Assembly: GCA_002049455.2 (NCBI GenBank)
Contig: KV918862.1
Span: 1 to 64,000 of the forward strand
Source: Porphyra umbilicalis
Taxonomy: Eukaryota > Rhodophyta > Bangiophyceae > Bangiales > Bangiaceae
Direction of reading: 5' to 3'
DNA: 64,000 nt
Notes under the pieces: generated by a model
The model's database searches: none
What the model was told of the DNA's origin: nothing
Seen by the model: the letters and a program-made list of their open reading frames with translations, nothing else
Program-made: the position numbers and the translations under genes
Shown: positions 1 through 12,272 of the stretch, one piece after another
Position numbering within the stretch: the stretch's first letter is position 1
Layout of the letters: each line of letters opens with the position of its first letter

Positions 1-295
1 TCCCAAGCAATGCGTCACGTCATCATGAAAAATGGCGGCTGTCAATGAGTCGGCAAAGTCTCGCCACACATGTTCTGAGACGGTCCTGTACGGCACGACA
101 ACGTCAGGAAGCGTCCTTGGTGACTTTCCTTCGCCCCCACGGGAAACTGTCTGGATGTAACCTGCTTTTTCACTGGTGCAGCTGCGAGCAGGAGCTTTGC
201 TCTCGCTTGCTGCAGACGCCACCGGGATGGCCACTTCTCTATTGAAGAGAAAGAGTTCTCTACGCTACGCTGCGCATGATGCCGTACTATCTGGT
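1..295. other. No feature recognised
   Basis: This stretch of mixed composition lies at the left edge. It holds only short open frames without recognisable motifs, and I see no repeat or RNA gene in it. Confidence 0.4.
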
Positions 296-721
296 TCACA
301 ACCGTACACGCCCATACAAATAACCGTCACAGAGCAGCACCCGACGAGAAGAAAAGTTGGCACTGTCCTTCTCTGAAAGACTGGAGAACTCATTGTCTGT
401 GGTTGACACCGACGGACTACTTTCGCCTTCTTCCACGTTCGCGTCGCCGCCGCCAACAGAAGGCACGGGAGGATCCATGACATGAAGCACGTGAGGGGCA
501 CTATGTTCCGCCTCACCATCACTCACAGATCTCGAACAATTGATCACAGCGCCGCCACGAGCGTTAGGCAACGAAGCGCATGAAGATCCACGGGCGCTCA
601 CATGAGCAGACGCTTGTCCCGCAGAATGACGAGGCACACGCACAGGCTCATCACTCTCAAAAGAAGAGTAAGCGGACGCACGAGGTCCACGCTTCCGTCT
701 GTTTGACGCATTCATGCCCAT
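296..721 (-). CDS. Hypothetical Ser/Asp-rich ORF, possibly a host exon cut by element A
   Basis: An open frame of about 141 codons begins at an ATG just outside the 5' LTR of element A. It is rich in Ser, Asp, Glu and Gly, with stretches such as SSFESDEPVRVPRH and EGESSPSVSTTDNEFSSL. That composition is less GC-driven than chance frames nearby and suits a disordered acidic protein segment. No domain was recognised. The minus strand to the right of element A (about 21410-21613) has a short frame of similar acidic, Ser-rich style, so both could be pieces of one host gene split by the insertion; no exact join or splice site supports this. It may equally be a chance frame. Confidence 0.25.
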   Translation of the reverse strand: MGMNASNRRKRGPRASAYSSFESDEPVRVPRHSAGQASAHVSARGSSCASLPNARGGAVINCSRSVSDGEAEHSAPHVLHVMDPPVPSVGGGDANVEEGESSPSVSTTDNEFSSLSEKDSANFSSRRVLLCDGYLYGRVRL

Positions 722-741
722 AGCTCCGATCAATCGATTAG

Positions 742-1136
742 TGTAGCATGTATCTGCTCCTAACTGGCAGTTGGCCACAAGTAGCCCCCTTGACTGACAA
801 AAGCCCATGTATTGTGGGAATTGGCCTGTGGCACGCCCTTTGCGGGGTTACTTCCGCATTGTTCATTTTTATTCTTTGTTTGCTTGCCTGTCTTATCTGT
901 CTGCCCGCACTCATTACGATCGCTTGTGATCGGACGGTCGATCGACCGGTGCCCTCGTTCATATTAAATCACCGTGGGTCCGGGATCGCCGTCGTGGGCA
1001 CCACCCGGCTCCCCATCGGATGCCCTTCAACAAAAGGTCTTTCTTCCTCGCCGCGACGGCGATAGAGCTCGCATTGATGCTTGGCTACGGTCGGTCTCAG
1101 CACACTGGTAATTGAACTAACGTTATTAATACCACA
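742..1136 (+). repeat. 5' LTR of element A
   Basis: This 395-bp direct repeat matches 20908-21301 with about 95% identity and a single 1-bp length difference. It starts TGTAGCAT and ends TACCACA, consistent with TG...CA LTR termini. It is followed immediately by a primer-binding-like site. Confidence 0.9.
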
Positions 1137-1155
1137 TTTGGTGGAGCAGCAAGGG
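1137..1155 (+). other. Primer-binding-site-like sequence of element A
   Basis: TTTGGTGGAGCAGCAAGGG directly follows the 5' LTR. Element B has the near-identical TTTGGTGGATCAGC in the same place, which supports a shared tRNA-primer site. The tRNA itself was not identified. Confidence 0.5.
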
Positions 1156-1366
1156 ATACCCTCGCTTTCATCGTGCCTCGCGGCACGGTGTCCCTGAGAA
1201 TTTTCTCGCTGCCTCGTGGCATTGTGACGGTGTGGATACGGTCGCTTGGCGCGCGGGGCGTGAGCCATGGACTTGGGGGCGTGGTACCGGGGGCATCACG
1301 GTGCAGATCTCCGACGTTGGCGCGCCGGGCGTTAGCCAAGTCGGAACATCTTGTTCAGGTCCCAGT

Positions 1367-3013
1367 ATGTCTACTGGTGGTACCGGCGGGACTCGGCGAG
1401 CCAGAGACGGCAATTTGCCAGCTGGCTACCGGCCGCCGGGCGGGGGACAAGGCACTCCTGCCGCCTCCTACGCCCCAACGGACAGTGCTCCAACTCCTCC
1501 CATCCCTGCGGATCAAGCCGCCTCCGGGCAGATGCAGGTGGTAGAGAGCCTGAAGGCGGCCGTTGAAGCACTTCAGCGACGCCAAACGGCCCAAGAACAG
1601 ACTAACGAGTCTCTGGCGCGAGCCAATGACAAGTTGGTCGACGACGTCGAGGCCCTGCGCAAGGTCGACTCCCATGAGAAGGAACGCCGTGTCGCTAAGT
1701 CCAGCCACCAGTCGGGCGACAAGACCAAGAATGTCAAGAAGACGAGCAAGGTGACTGCCGACAAGTCCGTCCGCAAGGACGATCCGGCGAACGCCGCGCC
1801 TTCCTCATCTTCCGATGATTCCGCCTCTGGGTCAAGCCCGACGTCGTCAGACGACGACAACCCCAACGCGACGGACACGTCCTTTTCGGACGATGGCCAA
1901 GGGCCTCCAGGCCCGCCGTCGCCCCCAAGTGAATACTCACCGAGCGACAGCTCGAGCGAGTCGGACGCGGCCGCGTGCAAGCGCCCCGCGCCCCCCACCA
2001 AACGGAAGGAGCGACTTGAAAAAGCCGATAGGATCAAGGTGATCCGCCCGGCTAGTAGCCGCTTCAAGACACTTCTGGGCTGCAGGACGTACTTCCTGAT
2101 CCGCCGTCAACTGACGCATACGCCTAAAGAAGCACAACGGTCGCATCGTGTCAACAAAAGTTTAGACGGAGCGTTCCATGGGCAACAGCCATTCACGGGA
2201 GCCCTGCCCTTGGGCATCTTCACGCTTTTGACGACCTTTCGCCGCGCGTGCGACGCGGCTGGGCTGACGCACGGTCAAACCCTTCCGCTTATGGTCTTTC
2301 GACTAGCCGGCAACGCCAAGATGGCCTTCTCCGGCGCGCTTAACAGCACCCTCGGACGTAAGCGTTATGCCATCCGTACATACGGAGATGCCGTCAACTG
2401 GGTTCTTTCGAAGCATGCGACGCACGCGACTATGGCAAACGCCTATCAAGACATCACGACGATGAAGCAACAAGACAACGAGGCGCCCACGGCCTTTGGT
2501 CATCGCGTGGAAACGCTATGCGACCTCCTGAACGGTTTGTTCGACATCCAAGACGTTAAGGACGTCTTCATCACTGGTCTTTCGGACCTTGTGCAAGCGA
2601 ACGTCCGGGTCCTTAACGACCAGTTCCCCCACCGAACCCTGTCCGAGACGGTCTCCACCGCCCAGACGTACTGGGATGGCACTAACAAGTTGCGTTTGCA
2701 ACTCAAGATTACCCGCCGAACGGCGATCAAAGTCGCTCACGCGACACAAGACCAACAGACGACGACGGAGCGACCGTTCACACCGGTTCGCACCCCGCCG
2801 CCCCCGCGGGCCGCCGTCCCTCAAGCCAACCGGGCTGACATCTGTCACAAATGTAACAAGCCAGGGCACCTCGCCGCACACTGTGCCGAACCATATCGCC
2901 CTCGCGAGCGTCGCCAACCGCCTATCGGCGTTCATGCTCTTGCCGACGGTAACGTCGAAGAAGACGAGATCGAACATCCGGCCGACGCCGTGGACAGCTC
3001 GAAAAACGCCTAG
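1367..3013 (+). CDS. Gag region of element A
   Basis: The frame encodes a capsid/nucleocapsid-type polyprotein of about 548 residues when counted from the ATG at 1367, chosen because the preceding frame is LTR leader-like. The N-terminal half is Gly/Pro- and Ser/Asp-rich and disordered, with a short coiled-coil-like stretch near residues 55-95. The central part (about 240-460) is a helical Ty3-type capsid segment. Near the C-terminus is a CCHC knuckle, CHKCNKPGHLAAHC, typical of retrotransposon nucleocapsid. It lies directly upstream of pol, as expected of the family. It is a part of a fossil element. Confidence 0.8.
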   Translation: MSTGGTGGTRRARDGNLPAGYRPPGGGQGTPAASYAPTDSAPTPPIPADQAASGQMQVVESLKAAVEALQRRQTAQEQTNESLARANDKLVDDVEALRKVDSHEKERRVAKSSHQSGDKTKNVKKTSKVTADKSVRKDDPANAAPSSSSDDSASGSSPTSSDDDNPNATDTSFSDDGQGPPGPPSPPSEYSPSDSSSESDAAACKRPAPPTKRKERLEKADRIKVIRPASSRFKTLLGCRTYFLIRRQLTHTPKEAQRSHRVNKSLDGAFHGQQPFTGALPLGIFTLLTTFRRACDAAGLTHGQTLPLMVFRLAGNAKMAFSGALNSTLGRKRYAIRTYGDAVNWVLSKHATHATMANAYQDITTMKQQDNEAPTAFGHRVETLCDLLNGLFDIQDVKDVFITGLSDLVQANVRVLNDQFPHRTLSETVSTAQTYWDGTNKLRLQLKITRRTAIKVAHATQDQQTTTERPFTPVRTPPPPRAAVPQANRADICHKCNKPGHLAAHCAEPYRPRERRQPPIGVHALADGNVEEDEIEHPADAVDSSKNA

Positions 3014-3018
3014 GCCGG

Positions 3019-6000
3019 GTGCCCGACTTATGGTTGCCCGGCGGAACGCGAAAGGGTACGGTAACAAGACTGTTCCGCCGTGCCGCACGGCACTACGAGA
3101 TCGCCGTCACGCTTGGCCCGTGCATGCGCGTGATGCGGAGCTGCCGCCCTGTACCTGACACGGGCGCCGGGGTGAACATAGTGCGAACTAGTGTTCTCCC
3201 TGCGAACTGGATGGCTTACGCCGAAGAGTTGACCGCGCTTTCGCGCATCCGAGATGCAAACAACAATCGTCTCGTGACGAAGGATGCCATACATCTGTAT
3301 GTAGACACCGGAGGTGTACGTCTATTTGACCGGTTCCCCGTTTCCGACAACTTGTCAGTCCCGTGCATATTTGGCACCGAGTTCATTGAACAAAACATTG
3401 AGGCGATCTTGCCGCTTTTGCGTAAGATCGTCTGGCAGGAACCCGTGCGCTGCACGGAGGAGCTTCCTCGGCCAACGCCGATCTTGGTTTGTCTGAACGA
3501 CAGTGCCTGGGACCGCCATTGGCAAGACAAACCCGCAAGGGTGAGAGCCTGTAAACAGGTACGTGTCGACGGACAACAAGAGGAGTGTATCATGGCCACA
3601 TGCGACACCCCTGGTATGGTTACCATCACACCGATCGCTTGGTTATGCCGACATAAGTCAATGGCGGTCGCCCGCGGCCTGGCAATCGTCAAGCCCGACG
3701 AACCCTTCTTAGTCAAGTTATGCAACTTTGGCAAAGACCAAGTCATTGTTCGCAAGAACTCAACCTTGGGGTTTGCAGAACCCTACCAAGGGCCGATGTT
3801 GGCCGCCGTCTTGGATGACAACCATCCAAAAGATGGTACCGATACTTCATCGGACGACGCCAGTCGTGACCCACTCGAGGACCTCGACCTCAGTGAGGCC
3901 CCAGAGTACCTGCACAAGCAGATTCGAGACATGCTCAAGACGCATTCGTCTGTGTGGGATGGAACCGTTGGCGTCATCCGTGCTACGGAGCACGTCATCG
4001 TGACTCCTCCCGACGCTCTGCCCATACGGGCCCAACCCTACCGGACCGGGCCGTTCAAGCGGCAGATCATCGCTGATCAGATCAACAAGATGTTGAAGCT
4101 CAACGTCATTGCCCCTGGCCATAGTGCTTTGGCAAGCCCCGTGGTAATTGTACCAAAGAAGAACGGCAAAGCCCGATTATGTGTCGACTATCGTCGGTTA
4201 AACAACATCACCAAGAAGGATGCTTATCCATTGCCTCGAATGGAGGACTGCCTTGACTCCTTGGGAGATGCCCAAGTGTTCACGTCTCTTGACTGCACCG
4301 CGGGGTACTGGCAAGTGCCCTTACGCAAGGAAGACCAGAAGAAGACGGCGTTCACGACGCATTGTGGTATATACCACTGGTTATCAATGCCTTTCGTCTT
4401 GACGAACGCGCCGGCTACCTTTCAGCGTGCGTTGGATATTATCCTCTCGGGCTTGAAGTGGCAGATATGCCTTGTCTACTTAGACGATATCACCATCTTC
4501 TCCGCAAACGCGGAATAACACGTCAAAGACGATGACACGGTTCTTCACCGTCTGCGCGAAGCCGGGGTTACCCTCAACTTGGAAAAGTGCACGTGGTTCT
4601 CCGATGAGGTCGAGTACCTCGGACACATTGTCCTGCCCGGGCAGCTGCACGTGCACAACAAGATCGTGGATGCTCTGAAGCATGCCAAGTCCCCACCTAC
4701 AAAGACCCAGCTGATAAGCTTCTTGGGCGTGTGCAACGTCTATCGACGGTTTTTCATAGACTTTGCCAAACGAGCAAAGCCCCTGAACGCCCTGACTAGG
4801 GCCGGTATCCCACCGGATCTACCACCACCGACGGACGTGGCCATCGCCGCATTCGAAGACATTCGAAACGCACTGTTGTGCCCCCCGGTACTCGCCTTGC
4901 CAAAGGCCAATCGGAAGCTCGTCGTGGACGTTGACGCATGCGCCGACCAAGTTGGTTGGACCCTCCTCCAGGCGGAACCGGGCGAACTGCTTCATCCTGT
5001 CGAATATTGGAGCCGAGGACTCACTGCTGCAGAGCAAAAAGTACTCCACCAAGGAGCGAGAATGCCCCGGCGTCGTATGGGCTGTCCTCAAGTTGAGGCA
5101 CTTCCTCGACGGACAACGGTTCCTCATCCGAACGGATCACCAAGCACTTAGCTGGATCTACAGCACGGCCGACTCAAGCGGACGCTTGATGCGGTGGCGA
5201 CTTCGCCTTTCCGAATTCACATTCGATATGGTTTATAAACCAGGTGCATCGCACCACTTGCCGGACTTCCTGTCGCGCGCCTCTACGGTGGCGCCGCCAG
5301 ACGATATCCACGATGATATACCGTGCCTGGCATTGGCCGAGACGGCCAACGGCTTGATGACGGGGAGGTACACGGGTACCGACACACCCGAACCGGTGGA
5401 ATTCAACGACGCTTTTGAAGCTCAACAAGCGGACGACTATTGTGTCGCAATGACCAAACGCGTCGAACTCGGAACGGCAAAGGCCTTCTTCCGTGATGAG
5501 CATCACGCTCTGTACCGCCGTGCGCCTTACGGCAATCAACTGGTTATTCCAAAGTCTTTACGCGAACGCGTGTTAATCCTCAAGCACCACGCAACCGTGG
5601 CCGCCCATCCTGGTATGAACCGGATGAATTACACAATGCGTAAGGCATACTACTGGCCTTCAATGGTGACGGATATTCACTCGACCATCACCAAATGCAC
5701 AACGTGTGCGCAAAATCGGCTCTCCTTGCGGCGACACACCACGCCCCTGACCCTGTTCCAGGCTACCGAGCCTCTCACGGAGCTGTCCGTTGACATCTTT
5801 GGGCCCATCGCGGCCTCCAAGAAGGGCAATCGCTTCATCTTGGTAATCACCGACCGCTTCGCCAAGCTCACCAAGTGCGTCGCCTTGCGGCGAATCACGG
5901 CCATGTCCGTGGCGTCAGCCATCATCGACGCGTGGGTGTCAGCCTGCGGGCCACCCGACCGGATCCTACCGGACCAAGGGCCCCAGTTCATGTCGAACTT

Positions 6001-7483
6001 CTTCATCGCTGTGATAAAAACGCTTGGCATTGAAACGGTTCGCACCGCGGCGTATCACCCCCAAACTAATGGGCAAGTTGAACGGTACAACCGTACCATG
6101 GCTACTCAGCTGCGACACTACGTCGCTGATGACCCATCACGATGGGATGAGTTACTCCCGGTAATCACCATGGCGTATAACAGCCAACCAAATCGGTCGA
6201 CGGGCATCGCCCCATCTGAGCTCGTAATCCCAAGGCGGATCCCCAACCTCACGGTTCGCAACCTACCCCCGGGCACTCCGCTGTCCAATAAGGGAACGCT
6301 CAAGGATGGGTCACCCCTAACCCGCAAACGCGATTTCATGGCACGCCTTCGCAGGCAGATCCCCGTTGTCGTTGAGGCCTTGCGTAAGACGCAACAACGT
6401 TACAAACGTAATTTCGATCACCGGGTCGCAACCCGCAATGCGGACGTCAAGATCAGCGACTACGTATACACGACCAACCACGATCGGCAAAATAAGCTGC
6501 AAAGCAAAGCCATTGGCCCCTTCGTTGTCGTTGACGCCGATGCGGACGCCTCCACGTCCGTCATTGACATTGACGGGGAGGAGAGACGCGTCAGCAGTGA
6601 CCATGTCACCCCAGCTCCTCGTCCAACGACGGCGGACACTGTGCCGCACCCCTTACTAGATGGTCTAGACCAACGCAAGTCACCCCCGGCAACTGCCGAT
6701 GAGTATGTGACCGACAAACTCCTAGGCTTACGCCAGACGGGTGACAGCTATAGCGCCAAAGTGCGCTGGTTCGACTACGGGTGGAAGGACGACCCCTGGG
6801 AACCCCTGGAGAACCTCCCCCGCAACCTGGCGGTGCGTTTCCTTCGACAGAAGAAGAAGCATGTACCGGGGTACGAGTGGCAATTGCCAACGCAACGAAG
6901 TCGCCGACAGGCCGGGCCCACAACCGCGGCCAACATCGTCACGGACTCCACGTGGATACCCACTATCCATCATGTCCATGTGACCGGGGACGGAGTTATC
7001 CATGCCGATGCCTCGTGGACAGATTCAAGTACAGCCGCTGCAATTACGGAAGTAACTCCTGTCGCGTGGCTGAAGTCCACTCTGCCGTCCATGACGCGCA
7101 ATTTTGCGTATGATCCCCGACTTGCCTTGCGGCATTTCCCTCGGCTGAACCGTGTTTACGGCCCGTACACATCTGTATGGCCGAAATCCGCGCAGGCGAC
7201 ACTGATCGGGAGCCCTTCCTCTGAACCAGTGCTCCCCAACGGGTTTCTGGTAACCTCGGTACAACACCTGGACTCAGTCCTTCGAGGCTTGGTGACAACC
7301 ACAGAGGAAGCAACCGTGGTCATACCACAATGGACCAACACCAGTTGGTACGCTACCGCCATACGCGCATGTTTCGAGTACGAAGTGCTTTTATCAGCAG
7401 ACGCAAGGGATACAAATCCCACAACATGGGCCATGATGGCTTGCCACTTCCTTCATCGCGATGACGATAAACAGAAAAACTGA
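3019..7483 (+). CDS. Pol region of element A (PR-RT-RNase H-IN-chromodomain plus C-terminal tail)
   Basis: Motifs appear in Ty3/gypsy order: an aspartic protease D-T-G signature near 3160, reverse transcriptase with the catalytic YLDD box near 4480, RNase H near 4930-5200, the integrase HHCC zinc region near 5590-5710, the DDE core with DIFGP and HPQTNGQVERYNR near 5790-6090, and a chromodomain-like segment near 6690-6850. The chromodomain places the element with chromoviruses, which use it for targeted integration. About 215 further residues follow the chromodomain, which is unusual (see findings). The region no longer reads as one frame; a small number of breaks are present. Confidence 0.85.
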
Positions 7484-7657
7484 GAAGTGGATACAAACAT
7501 GTCAAACGACAAACAACCATGAGACTAAGAAACATCAACACCCTAAAAGGCGTAAGCCCTCGACATTGGCAACCCCCCCCCCCCACCGGGGTCAGCCGAG
7601 CAAGTCACTGAACAGTGAACCTCGCTACTCCTTCTCCTCGTCACGACGACGCGAGTC

Positions 7658-9258
7658 TTAACGGGAATCGCGGCTCGCGCCAACACTGGCCGCCGACTCC
7701 TGCGAGACACTACGCGCACGCGTGTTGCGCGCCGAGTGCGGAGTCCCCGTCGACGGGCCCCCGCCCTCATGGGTCCGAAGACCATGGATGCTCGGCGCGT
7801 TGAAACGCGCCGGCGTAGCCTCCTCCTCTGGCTGGATAGCCTCGAGGTGCTGGGCGAATCGCCCGTAGTTGGCATCGCCGTCAACGGCGCGAGCCACGGC
7901 CTGTCCAATTATGGACAAAGCCGACTCGACACCCCGTCCGTCCGCGCGCTCAACAGCGGTCCGCAGGCCCGCGATCTGCTCGACCCAGGCGTTAGCCATC
8001 GCCGACAAGGCTGCCCCAGGGCGCACGAGCGCGTACATCGCGCGCGCGCGCCGACCCAAACAATACAACCGCCGCGGAGGAAGACGCGCGGGTCGGCCAA
8101 GTGGCATCCATCGCCCGGGGCGGAGACGGCGAGCGATCGCGCCGCGGCAAACGCGGGCGGTAGCGGCCCTCTCGGGCGTCGCCAACGGCGTGAGCCCAGT
8201 TCCGACGACCGCGGCGCCACACCCCGGGGTGGTTCGAAGTGATTTGAGCCATCGGGAGTGGCGCGTTCGGGTCAAACGACCAGTCGAAATCGACAGAAGG
8301 GTGACGAAGGCACAAGCCGTACTCCTTGGTCGCGTCGACCGTGATCCGCACTTGACGAGCTTCCCCGGAGTCGCGGTCGCGTCAGACAACGTCCTTAAGG
8401 ACCTCCCGCCAGGGAAACGCCTTTATGGCCTGACGCATCATGCCGTACAAGACGTACTTGGCCTCGCCGTCGGGCGCGTCCTTCAACTTGGACGTGTCCA
8501 ACGCGTCGAAATGACGAAGCGTCCTATCGTCCAAGTGGACGAAGAGCTTGTCCTCCTGTAGGGTGTGAACCCACGCAGCAACTAAGTTGCAGTAGTACTC
8601 GGAGTACACCTCCTGCCAGACTGAGCTGTAGGCGTTGCGCAACGCATCCGCCAGGTACGACACCACTCCGGGGGTCGCCACCCACAACCCCGTGTAAGGC
8701 TCCCATGCCGGGATAGGCGGAAGCCAACGGGACAAGTCGAACGTCCGTAGCGCACGGAGAAATCCAGCTGCCCACGCGGTGGGCATCAACTCGCGACCGC
8801 GAAAGAAGCGCGTGTCGGCGGCCCGAAGGTAGTCGGATGGAAACATCGGCAACCGGAAGGGGTTCGGTAATCCGGTGACACGCGGACTGCGATCGTCCTC
8901 GACGTTGTCGTTCTCCTCGTGCTTCATCAGCGCGAGCTGTTCAAGGTACGGCTCCAGGCCGGAGTCGTGCCCGAACGGAACCGAAAGGTCCTCGGCGAGA
9001 GCCCGCTTGAGGAAGAAGGCCTTCGGCCAGTTGCGCAACAAACGGAAAAACTAGTTGGCCGCCGCCTCGATCGTCTCAGTCCCCTTCACAGGATATAGAA
9101 GCGCATTGGCGTAAACCAAGCGGTGGAACGGGTGCAAAGGCACTTTGTAGCGCACGACCTCGTTGCAAAACGACATCACCTCGTACACACGACGCTGGGG
9201 CCCCTGGTTCCCAAAATTACGGGTCCCCATGGACCTCGGCCACGCGGTCGCCCGCGTG
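7658..9258 (-). pseudogene. Antisense ORF of element A, C-terminal part
   Basis: On the strand opposite to gag-pol, downstream of pol, lies non-pol coding sequence that is clearly protein-like (for example FPSDYLRAADTRFFRG and YVLYGMMRQAIKAFPWRE). It is mixed alpha/beta in composition and followed by a basic linker and a helical tail near 7800-8000. Its layout parallels the longer antisense ORF of element B: aromatic-rich central domain, Gly/Arg/Pro-rich linker, then a helical stretch with spaced Leu and Ala. Element B separates this part from the N-terminal part at 19642-19973. The function is unknown; I recognise no catalytic motif. It is decayed. Confidence 0.6.
9254..9258. repeat. Left target site duplication of element B
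   Basis: GCGTG directly precedes the 5' LTR of element B and recurs at 19642-19646 directly after its 3' LTR. A 5-bp duplication is the usual size for Ty3/gypsy integrase. Confidence 0.9.
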
Positions 9259-10026
9259 TGTGAGGGAAACCCCCTCTCCCCTGATGACGCGATCCCCCCG
9301 GTATGAGCCGGGGGAGGGGCCGCGAGCACACACGCAATGCCCCTAGAGGGAACGGTGTGCGGCGCCCCTTCGGGGCGCCTGCCAGGGGGCGCTCAGGGCC
9401 CCCCCCGAGTCTGACATCCCCCTTGCCCGGAGGCAGAGGGGGACAGGGCCTGACGCGGACGAGGGGCCACGCGATCCCTCGATCCTGGCCCCCTAGAGGG
9501 GCCTGGAAGCTTGTGGAAGCTCCTTTGGCTGGGGAGAAGCCCGGGGCCGAGATTAGATCTCGGCCACTGTTGATATCCCATGAGGACTTCGATCGGAGAG
9601 TTGAAAATCTGGGGATAAGTCCCTAGTGATGTATTGGGCAATTTCAGTCCAAGCTGGCTTAAATCCAGGGACCATATCTCTCTTCCAGTGGAAGGGGGTC
9701 CCTTGATCCGTGGCAGGGGCCACCAGGACCCCTCATCAGGGACCGTGGCCCGTCGGGCCCCGGCCCCCCTACGACCGTCTTTTCCTGGGTCGGGATTGTG
9801 CACGTCCTGCGTCTTGTTTCTGAGGGTATATGAGTGTCGGCTTCGGGGTCATCGTGCGTACTCGAATAAATCAGCGTTGTGTTTGCGTTAGTTCCGGCGT
9901 TCTGGTGCGCTCCGCGCCCTGTGATCCAGGCGTTTGTGTTCTTTCTCCTTTGTGTCGCTCCGCATCCTGTGCTGGGTTTTCTGACGGGGCCGTGCCCCGT
10001 CGGCTTTGCGGGCAGAAGCCACTACA
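9259..10026 (+). repeat. 5' LTR of element B
   Basis: It begins TGTGAGGG and ends ACTACA. It contains a TATA-like GTATATGAG near 9828 and an AATAAA at 9865-9870, in the right order for promoter and polyadenylation signals of an LTR. Confidence 0.92.
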
Positions 10027-10045
10027 TTTGGTGGATCAGCGGGGG
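10027..10045 (+). other. Primer-binding-site-like sequence of element B
   Basis: TTTGGTGGATCAGCGGGGG starts at the first base after the 5' LTR and matches the equivalent site of element A over its first 14 bases apart from one position. Confidence 0.5.
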
Positions 10046-10201
10046 ACAGGGTCTGGCCCTTCTTGATCAGTCGGGTCTACCCTGTGTCAGTTCTCACGGT
10101 GGTCTTTCTGCTGTGCTTTGTCTTGCCCTTGGGTGTGACTGTTCTGTTGAGATTGTCTTTGAGGATTGATTGTTTCCGCAGGAGGACGAAGTCTTCCCGC
10201 C

Positions 10202-12272
10202 ATGGACACCACTGGGGTGGCGGAGACCGGCGCCCCGGGCGCCGGCAACCCGTCACGGGGCGACCGTGACGGAGCCAGCGAGGGCTCGGGGTCTCAGGAC
10301 CCCGGAGGGATCCCTCCTCGGCGGGAGCGTCAAGCCGGCACCGCCACGCCGGAGCGTGGCGCGCCGGGCGACGGGGGTGGAGACGGAAGGGTATTCCCGT
10401 CTCTTCCCCCCCGCGGGGCGGGGGGCACAGGCGGAAGGGTATTCCCGTCTCTCCCCCCCCAAGGAGCGGGGGATGGAGACGGAGGGGTATTCCCGTCTCT
10501 TCCCCCCCAGGGTGCGGGGGGCGTAGGTGGAAGGGAATTCCTACCTCCTCCCCTCCAAGGTGTGGAGGGTGGAGCCGGAAGGGAATTCCCGCCTCCAACT
10601 CCTCTAACCCCCGGTAGGCGGGACCAAGCGGTCCCCCGTTTACCATGGGGCCCATATGACGGGCTGGCGAGAGCTGCCGGCCCACCCCGAACACCTCCTC
10701 GTGGAGGTGGTGACCGGGCCCCAACGGGGGCCCAAGACGCGGCTGCCATATCGGCAGCCCTACATGATTCGTTGGACGCTTTGATTAGCCCGTTACATGA
10801 TCGACTGTCTCTCATCGAGACAGCCCTCGGGACCACTAGACGGTCCCGGCGCCGACGTCGGCGCATGAGTTCCTCTTCCTCGGACGGGGAGTACTCCGGG
10901 GGAGACGGGGGTCGCCATGTGCCCCGTCGATCGGTCACCCGTGCCCTAAGGCACGAGCTGGGAGGGGAATCCCACCGTCGGATTCCCCCTAGGATCGTCC
11001 CCGCGGACGACCGCTATGCTGCAGTCTTAGACTGCGCAACTTATGCTTTGGCGACTACCGACATCCGGTACGACCAGACCATGGCGCACGGCCTAGGCCG
11101 TCTGCGTAAGGATGTATCGGCCACTTTTGGCCGTGATGCAGAGTGGGATGGGACGCCCGCCTTAGGCGTCTTCGAATTTCTCAGCCGCTTCGTAAAAGCG
11201 GGTGACGACAATGACGTCTCGGAGGGCCGAGCCCTGTGTCTCCTTCCCGAGTTCACTAAGGGTGATCTCAAACGGGAATTATATACGATCATGCCGTCCT
11301 TCCAAGGAGGGCGGAGTGGAGAGGTCAGCTCCTACTTGGAACTGATCAACTGGCTCCTCCGCAAATATGCGGATGAGCAGTCGCTAAGCGACCAAGATGC
11401 CATGTTCCATTGGGCCGCCCAAGGGGCGGAGGAACCAGAGAATGAATTCTACGTACGCCTACGGGGGTTACGTCGCCTGTGTGGATACATTCACACGGAA
11501 GGGCAGATGAAATGTCGCTATATGCAGGGGCTGGGTTGGGAGATTCGCGCCAATGTGCGCGAACATAATACCCCCAACATGCCAGTGGACCTGCTGGTGC
11601 AATATGCCCAGCGGAAGGGGGACGCCTGTCGTAGGCGCCTCCAGGAGCAGAAGGATGAAGAGGACCGACGGGCCGAGGCCCGTCGGGTGCGTCGTGCTGC
11701 TCGACCAGCGCCGCGGAAATACGTAACCGCGGCCGTAACAGCCCCACCTCAGGTGGGGCAAGTTCCTCCGGGTCTTTCCCGATGGGGCCCACCTAAGGTG
11801 GGGGAGGTGTATCCCCCCCGAAGGGACCCCACGAAGGTTGGGGAAGCAAGTCCATCCCGATGGGGCCCCCCCAAGATGAAGGAGGCCCCTTAAGGACAGG
11901 CCCCAAGGGGCTTCCGCTAAGGTGGGGGAAGGGCCTCGAGGGCCTTCCCCACGGACTAACCCCAAGGGGGGAGAAGCGGGTCGCCCCGGGCGACCCCGGA
12001 CGAATAACTGTCTCGCATGTAACATGCGGGGGCATTTCTTTAGAGAGTGTCCCCGCCTTGACGCGGGGACAAAGGCTCTGTTGACCAAAGCCATTCTGGA
12101 GCGGTGCGAAGAGCGCCGCAAAGCGGACGAGGAAGTCCGTAAGGGACAACCGGTCGCGGCGGTAAGGGAACATTATGGTCCCGCGTGGTCGTCCTCGGAC
12201 GACTCACCCTCCCCCGAGAGGGATGCGGCCGAGCAGGACGAGGAGGACAACTCCCCCTCGGGAAACGAGTAG
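10202..12272 (+). CDS. Gag region of element B
   Basis: From the ATG at 10202 the frame encodes an N-terminal segment made of about five repeats of roughly 20 residues containing VFPSLPP or EFPPP-like cores (10370-10600). A charged serine-rich linker follows, then a helical capsid-like domain (about 11000-11640). Next comes a stretch of WGPPKVGE-type proline repeats (11740-11890), and a CCHC knuckle CLACNMRGHFFREC lies near 12010 in a neighbouring frame. The order capsid then knuckle then pol is standard for the family. The repeated proline segments are an unusual decoration. Confidence 0.75.

Noticed and set aside
737-741. ATTAG as target duplication of element A
   Set aside because: The right flank is ACTTG; only three of five bases agree, so no duplication is claimed.
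7658-9258. Independent host gene beside element A
   Set aside because: It lies between pol and the 3' LTR of A, and its other part lies beyond element B with a start shared with the antisense ORF of B, so it belongs to the retroelement.
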